Shown here piece after piece: positions 58,601-64,000 of a DNA stretch of 64,000 nt. Under the pieces are notes generated by a model. The model saw nothing but the letters and a program-made list of their open reading frames with translations. It did no database searches and had not been told where the DNA came from. The translations under genes and the position numbers were made by a program. The stretch's first letter is position 1. Each line of letters opens with the position of its first letter. Origin of the DNA: Phoronis australis (Eukaryota > Phoronida > Phoronidae); the NCBI GenBank assembly GCA_002633005.1, contig NMRA01000076.1, positions 808,748 to 872,747 of the forward strand, written 5' to 3'.

Positions 58601-61144
58601 AATTGCAGAATTGTATTGAATTTCAATTTGTGTGACTCAAATTATGAGACTGTTGTGACTGGCGAATTAAAATGGATTACTAGTGGTAAAGTATAATTTT
58701 AACCACCAAAAACAAAAACAGTTTACCACAAGATCAGCAGCTGTCTGGTCAGAAAATTGGCACTTGTCCACTGGAGGTTGTGACCAATAGGTGGTGCCAC
58801 CAGACAGGTGCAATTCTAAACAGCATCAACATGGGTGCAGAATAGATGTCTGACATAATCTTGCCTGGACAATCTTTCAACTATTTTAAGTGGTTGGAAG
58901 AACTACCTTATTCTAAGAATAAATTAGAAAAAATGAAACAACAAACAAGACAGTAGGGACGTGATGCACAATCTTTTAGTCTTTAAGGTTATGTAGGAAC
59001 CTAGAAAAACGTCCAAATTTCGCTACCAAGAAAATGGACTTTGATGATTTTCATGAAAAAAAATCAAAAGTTGCAGAAAACAAATACTAAACGATAATTT
59101 AGAAAACTGTAACAGCATTTTTGAGATTAAATCTTGAACATTTATAACATTGTTTTGATACCAATGAACCTTCAGACATTGTCACGTGACCCAGTTAATG
59201 AAAAATAATTAAGAAATCAAATATTCAAAAAGTTCGAACCATCGAGTAACTCTCTCCTGTGGAAATATTTTGAAAATGTAAATAATTACATGTCCAGGTG
59301 ATCTTTTTTAAAGGTCACGTAGGATTTCAAGGAAAAGTGTCACTGCACTTAGTCACATATTTACAAAAGTATAAATTAACTCCATCAACGTAAATATTTG
59401 TCAGAAGGGAGGAAACCTGTAGTATTTGACTTTTGATTCTATACCTCAGTAATTGGGTTACATGACCATTTTTTAGCAAAAACAGCAAAAAAGATGCATT
59501 AATTGGAAAACAATGGTCTCGATATCATAATCTGATTTCATTTAATATAAATAATTAGTCAAAATGAGTCAAATAAGTTGTTGTAGTTTTCTTAAACACC
59601 ACTTTGCTTTCACTTTACTCAACTTTTGAGGTTTATATAAAGATTATAAAAGTTCTGCTTCTTTATAACCCTTCATGCAAAAATAAACACGTTTAAGTAT
59701 TCCTAACAGCATTTTGGAAAACAGTTTCCCAGCATTCCAATCGGACATTTCTGAGACATGACATCCGAAATTAATCAAATTTGAATGTTTTCTACATTCC
59801 CACAAAACCTTAACTTAGACTGGTATGAAAACACCAAAGTAAGTTTTTTAAATATTTTCAACAAAAAATTTGGGGCACAACCAAACTTTTGTAAGTAAAA
59901 AGTGTGTTTAAGATCAGGACTAGAGTGCAGTTACATTTGCCAGGATTGTTGTCTGATGCTCAATATAGAAAAAGAAGCGAGTGTTACTTAGCAATGAACT
60001 GTTTTTAGCAAAGAACAGACCACCATGACTGATTTACAAAAAACAGTAACATTCTTACCTTTTTATAAGCATTCCAGGAAATATTAAAACAGTATCGCTA
60101 GTTTCAAACAAGAAAGCCAGGAAGTGTGACTGAAGTCCATCAGTATAGCTAACATGAAATCTTTAAGCAAATCTAAGTCAATACCTGAGTTGGGAATGCT
60201 TAATTAAAATAACATGCCCAATGCCTCACAGACAAAGGGAGAACTTGGCGGTTTGGTGAAAAACAACAATAGAATCTGATTGAACTGATCACGTTGCCAA
60301 GGTGACAGGCAAGTTAATCCCTTGAAATAATTAGGAAAGATCAGTAATGACAGTAGGGTTTAATAATTTACGTAAAAAGTCTAAACAGCCATTATTGCAT
60401 TTTTGCAAAGAAGGCAAATGTGAAATCCTAGTGTTAACTAACACAATAAAAACCTACGATTTTAAGGTGTATTAGGTGAACAAGTACAAAATATTAGTAC
60501 AACTATAAAAATTAAAAACAAAACAAATTTTGCAACACGAGTGTCTGTAGAGATCCCTCAGAAAATAATTCAAGCGTACAGGCAATGAAGTGCTCCAACG
60601 ACAGCTCTGAACCATTTACTTTATGAATATGGTTCTTTACTCCAATAAAATGACTTTTAAACAATGTATTCTCAAGTTGTAGTACTCATTTACTTTTCAC
60701 GGTGTTAAAACTAGTCACCTATAGTTTTTGTTACCAAACAATGGAATTCGAAGTGACTGCCAACTTTATGTGTCAATGACATTATAGTCGGTGAGAGTGA
60801 TGACAGGTAATTTAAGTATACTGCCATTTAAAATACCTATTAGAAATCATACACCATCAAGCTGACAATGGCAGTTCCTAATCAGCATGTGATAAAAACA
60901 GTTATCTTTTGTTACGAAATCTTTTGCTCAAGCAACTACTGCATTTCCCAATTTGACATTATTTTCACTTCAGAGAAATTGCAAGATTTATAAGACTTAA
61001 GAAACCGTTTATCTGAAAAGTGCGAGACAGTTTCAAAACCCCAGGAGTAGCACCAGAAAAAGATAACCATCTTAGAATGATATATGTCAAAATGCGAATT
61101 TTGGAATTATAATTAAATGTACCTTAGATGACACATTTCAAAGA
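55691..61144. other. Strongly CpG-depleted intron-like sequence
   Basis: Only one CpG is present in 58,201-58,800. A 15-bp doublet (CATTCGCAGACACAC twice) lies at 57,681-57,710, with a modest CpG-containing stretch around it and another around 56,220-56,300. Family D phrases occur near 57,178 and 61,092. No gene is supported. Confidence 0.45.
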
Positions 61145-61477
61145 ATTGAAGCAGCATTGAACCTTGGCTTTCTGTCAAAAACTGCTCTACAGTTTAAAAA
61201 TAGTCAACCTTGTTCCTAACACTGGGCTTGGCAACAATTCATAGTTGGCTATTTCTTCAAACAAAGTTCATGAAATTTCAGGATGTCACAATTTTGAAGG
61301 TGACCTAAATCTATTTCTTCAAACAAAGTTCATGAAATTTCAGGATGTCACCATTTTGAAGGTGACCTAAATCTAATTCTTCAAACAATGTTCATGAAAT
61401 TTCAGGATGTCACCATTTTGAAGGTGACCTAAATCTAAACTTGTTTTTGACAGAAAGCAATGGTTTAATGCTTCAAT
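61145..61477. mobile_element. MITE-like element enclosing a 62-bp triplication
   Basis: The left end ATTGAAGCAGCATTGAACC followed by CTTTCTGTCAAAAAC (61,145-61,181) is mirrored by the right end (61,443-61,477: GTTTTTGACAGAAAG then CTTCAAT). This gives inverted termini of about 35 bases with a few differences. Between them lie three direct 62-bp units. The element is about 333 bp and has no coding capacity. No target-site duplication could be assigned. Confidence 0.75.
61249..61434 (+). repeat. 62-bp tandem repeat, three copies
   Basis: Units start at 61,249, 61,311 and 61,373, each with TTCTTCAAACAAAGTTCATG and GGTGACCTAAATCTA. Only about two base differences per unit are visible, so the array is much younger in appearance than the inverted ends of the surrounding element. 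Confidence 0.97.
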
Positions 61478-61639
61478 AACTTTATAACAGACACGTTTCT
61501 AATAAATGTTCGCGAGTTCTTTAGGGTTTCTATCAACTTCATAACACATCAACTTTTTCATGTCATTTGGTTCTCTGTGCTAAAATAACAGTGCATCGCC
61601 ATCCATTCAAGTTAATGAAAATTTAATTAGTAGCCTCAG

Positions 61640-62040
61640 ATGTTTCAACCGAGAGAATCACTTCACGTGCTAAGACGCGCAGTGGCTGTTTGCCGTCAGA
61701 TGAAACCAAAACTCGCTTTTTCATCCCATTTATTCGCACATGTAACTGAATTTGTGAAAAAGCAAAGTCATCCACGCGGAAGAAATCCAGTGTGAGAGTA
61801 TATTGAGTTACACAGTTCCTGAAAAACTCAATTAAAAAGAGAGAAAACTAAGTTAAAACCGAAAGATGCACCGCAACACGGGGGATTAAGCTAATGTGAT
61901 TTTTGTTCATCATCACCCAAGTGTAAAATCAACGTAATGGAGACTACGTTCTAGGCCGCTTGCGTTGTCAACTCTTCCTCCGCTAATTAGGAGTGTCAGC
62001 GAATCACAGCTTCCGCAACAGTTTCACACTCAAAGACCAC
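61640..62040. promoter_or_regulatory. CpG-replete island in CpG-poor DNA, candidate regulatory region
   Basis: About 19 CpG in 400 bases gives roughly the density expected from base composition, against far fewer on both sides. A canonical E-box CACGTG lies at 61,664-61,669 and CACGCGG near 61,774. No inverted repeat or family match explains the CpG content. In a mosaic-methylated genome this pattern marks DNA kept unmethylated, such as a promoter or enhancer. No exon or TATA arrangement is clear, so the call is inferential. Confidence 0.35.
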
Positions 62041-62635
62041 ATAGCTAACAGATTCGCCTACATGTAATGCACACTGGTGAAAGCTTAAAGAGCATTTAAA
62101 TCAGAAATAATGGCATTACTTATTACTAGAGATAAGTATGAAGTGCGAACACAAATTCACAAGTTTTATAAAAAAAACGTTTTTGAGCACTTTTTACAGC
62201 TGGCAGGGGATTCAGAAAGGAGAAGCCATTAAAGGTGAAAAAATCTTACATCTTAAACCCTGTCAGGATTTGATTGGCAGGTGAGAGAAACAACAAACTA
62301 CACTCACAAGAAAAATGGCAATTGTGAAACTGTAGTCAGAAGGTTGGCAGACAACAGACAGCCTTGTTTATGAAGCTTAAAAATCCTGCAGTAAATTTTA
62401 AGCTTAATTGTTGTTTATGCCAGAAGCCATCAAAACATTTAAGATGTTCTTTGTTAAAATTATTCAGTTTCAAGAATGGAAAAATCAATGAGAAATTTTG
62501 GAGAAAAATGTGTAAGCTGTTGTTGACCTTAACCTGTGCAAACCTACTCTAGATCTGTCATAAACATATTAATACTTTAATCATCAAATCAAATCAAGAT
62601 GTACAATTCAATGAGTGGAAAAATAACTAGGTTTT
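62041..62635. other. CpG-poor sequence, nothing recognised
   Basis: A 62-codon frame at 62,364-62,552 has no motif. No repeat seen. Confidence 0.4.
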
Positions 62636-63385
62636 CCTATCTTGTGTAACAACGCAAAATGCAACGTAAATCATAGACATGTATTATTATTTTGTGAATC
62701 AAAAATGGAACACAAATTATAAACATATGTTCCTATCTTGTGTAACATCGCAAAATCTAAAGTAAATTATAAGTATGTATTCCTATATTGCGTAACATCA
62801 CAAAATGTAACAAGTATATAACTTATAAACAAATAAAACAGATGCTGGAATGCCATGCAGTACTATTTTGTTTTATTTATATCCACCTTTCGTGACTCAG
62901 TGTCATGCCCTTGATAAAGAGTGCACCACTCAAAATATGGGAAATATTTTAATACATTTTAATACTGACGCTCCTCATTTTACTTTTACTATTTTAAATT
63001 ATGAATGTATCAACCGAAACTTGAGTAACATCGCAAAATGTAACGCAAATTATAAATAAGTCTTCCAATCTTGCGTAACATCACAGAATGTAACGTAAAT
63101 TATAAATGTGCATTCCTGTTGTGTGAAACATCACAAAATGTAACAATGTACATTATAAATAAATTATGTTCTTCGATCTTGCATAACATCACAAAATGTA
63201 ATGGAAATTATAAATATGTGTTCCTATCTTGTGGCACATTGCAAAATATAACATAAAATATCTATTTTTATGTTGTGTAATATCACAAAATGTAACGTAA
63301 ATTACAGTCATCTATCCCTACCTTATGTAACATGAATGCTAATCATAAATTCATGTTCCTATCTTGTATAACACCACAAAATATA
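62636..63385 (+). repeat. Diverged ~50-bp tandem array, about twelve units, interrupted
   Basis: Phrases of the type CCTATCTTGTGTAACATCRC, AAAATGTAACGTAAATTATA and AATATGTNTT recur. Starts of the TTGTGTAACATC block lie near 62,641, 62,737, 62,787, 63,020, 63,070, 63,119, 63,179, 63,229, 63,273, 63,323 and 63,364, mostly 41-60 bases apart; the 96-base first gap probably hides one decayed unit. Between about 62,830 and 63,015 an unrelated AT-rich stretch interrupts the array, beginning and ending its first part with AAATAAAACA / TGTTTTATTT. The short repeat-peptide frames here are artefacts. Confidence 0.85.
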
Positions 63386-64000
63386 AATGTATTATATTTA
63401 CTGGACTTTCTAGAGAAACTTGAGTTACGTCTCATCACGTAAGTAAACCCAGCAACAATCTCGTTTCCATCGTATAATATAACGCTTCATACTGGATGAG
63501 TGATATAATCTCCACAGATAGATCACAAAATGTATTGTATTACTGCAGAGCAACATGAAAGTTAAACAACTAAGTGTTCATTTCCTGATAAGTACATTAC
63601 AAACTTGATCAATAACTTTCTCTTGTGATAAATTACAAAGAAATGACTTCATGGAAAGCCTTGTTTCCTTTCAATATATAAAAACCTCACTCAAGAATCC
63701 CTTTGTTTCCTGTGGACTAGCTCAGTGTGTGAATGTGTTCTTGTTAAATTTTACCACCAGGCGGTGCTAAGAAAGTTCAATATTTATCTGCCAACGAGAC
63801 CTTCAAGCCACTGTCATGATAGCTGGGTTTACTATTGGTATCCATCAACAGCTGTCTGTCACCACCAGGAATTATAGGGAATTTATCGGAAAGTTAGCAA
63901 CTTAAGTGCTATTCTGTATCCTATATGCCAGTATTAAGGCCCAATAAGCGTGTATCCCAAATACCAAATATGCATGTAGGGCCCAAACTATGAATTAAGG
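63386..64000. other. CpG-poor sequence to the window edge, nothing recognised
   Basis: No gene, RNA or repeat could be supported. Confidence 0.4.

Noticed and set aside
63071-63256. Short repeat-containing frame near the right end
   Set aside because: Translation of the ~50-bp array. The repeated NIT-K/ECN pattern follows the DNA repeat.
1-64000. Conserved animal microRNAs and rRNA genes
   Set aside because: I looked by eye for several well-known mature microRNA sequences (such as let-7, miR-124 and miR-100) and for rRNA-like blocks and saw none. A covariance search would be needed to be complete.

Overview
This is a eukaryotic, almost certainly invertebrate-animal, non-coding window. It is AT-rich and packed with degenerate interspersed repeats, foldback elements and minisatellites. 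No open frame exceeds about 150 codons, and none of the translated frames resembles a protein family I recognise. I report no confident protein-coding gene, and I did not find a novel multi-gene system. The species cannot be named from the sequence. The CpG pattern fits animals with mosaic DNA methylation (for example echinoderms, hemichordates, amphioxus, cnidarians or molluscs), but this is inference.

Layout: (1) 1 to about 11.4 kb is CpG-replete (18 CpG counted in bases 1-300) and mostly unique. It holds two microsatellites, a strong G-quadruplex motif, a pair of CRE-like sites near 10.76 kb and transposon-end remnants. (2) From about 11.4 kb to the right edge the DNA is mostly CpG-depleted (1 CpG counted in 58,201-58,800). 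This is what a long germline-methylated region, such as the introns of a large gene, would look like. CpG-rich islands interrupt it at 24.8-25.3, 28.9-29.3, 40.4-40.6, 41.8-43.7, 44.9-45.5 and 61.64-62.04 kb. Several coincide with transposon-like elements; the last does not and is a candidate regulatory region. (3) Two near-identical tandem duplications of about 1.2 kb (15,266-17,656 and 45,411-47,826) each have a single N exactly at the junction and roughly 2% divergence. The best explanation is two alleles of a heterozygous genome placed side by side by the assembler.

The repeat content includes tRNA-like sequences (12.9, 15.0, 19.4 and 26.6 kb), inverted-repeat elements (13.0-13.2, 26.0-26.4, 45.1-45.4 and 61.1-61.5 kb) and a 1.2-kb element whose termini are inverted but whose subterminal 53-56-bp repeats are direct (41.8-43.0 kb). 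It also includes several old dispersed families and tandem arrays with units of 19, 20, 27, about 33, about 50 and 62 bp. The genes, if any, lie outside the window or in short exons that cannot be called by eye.
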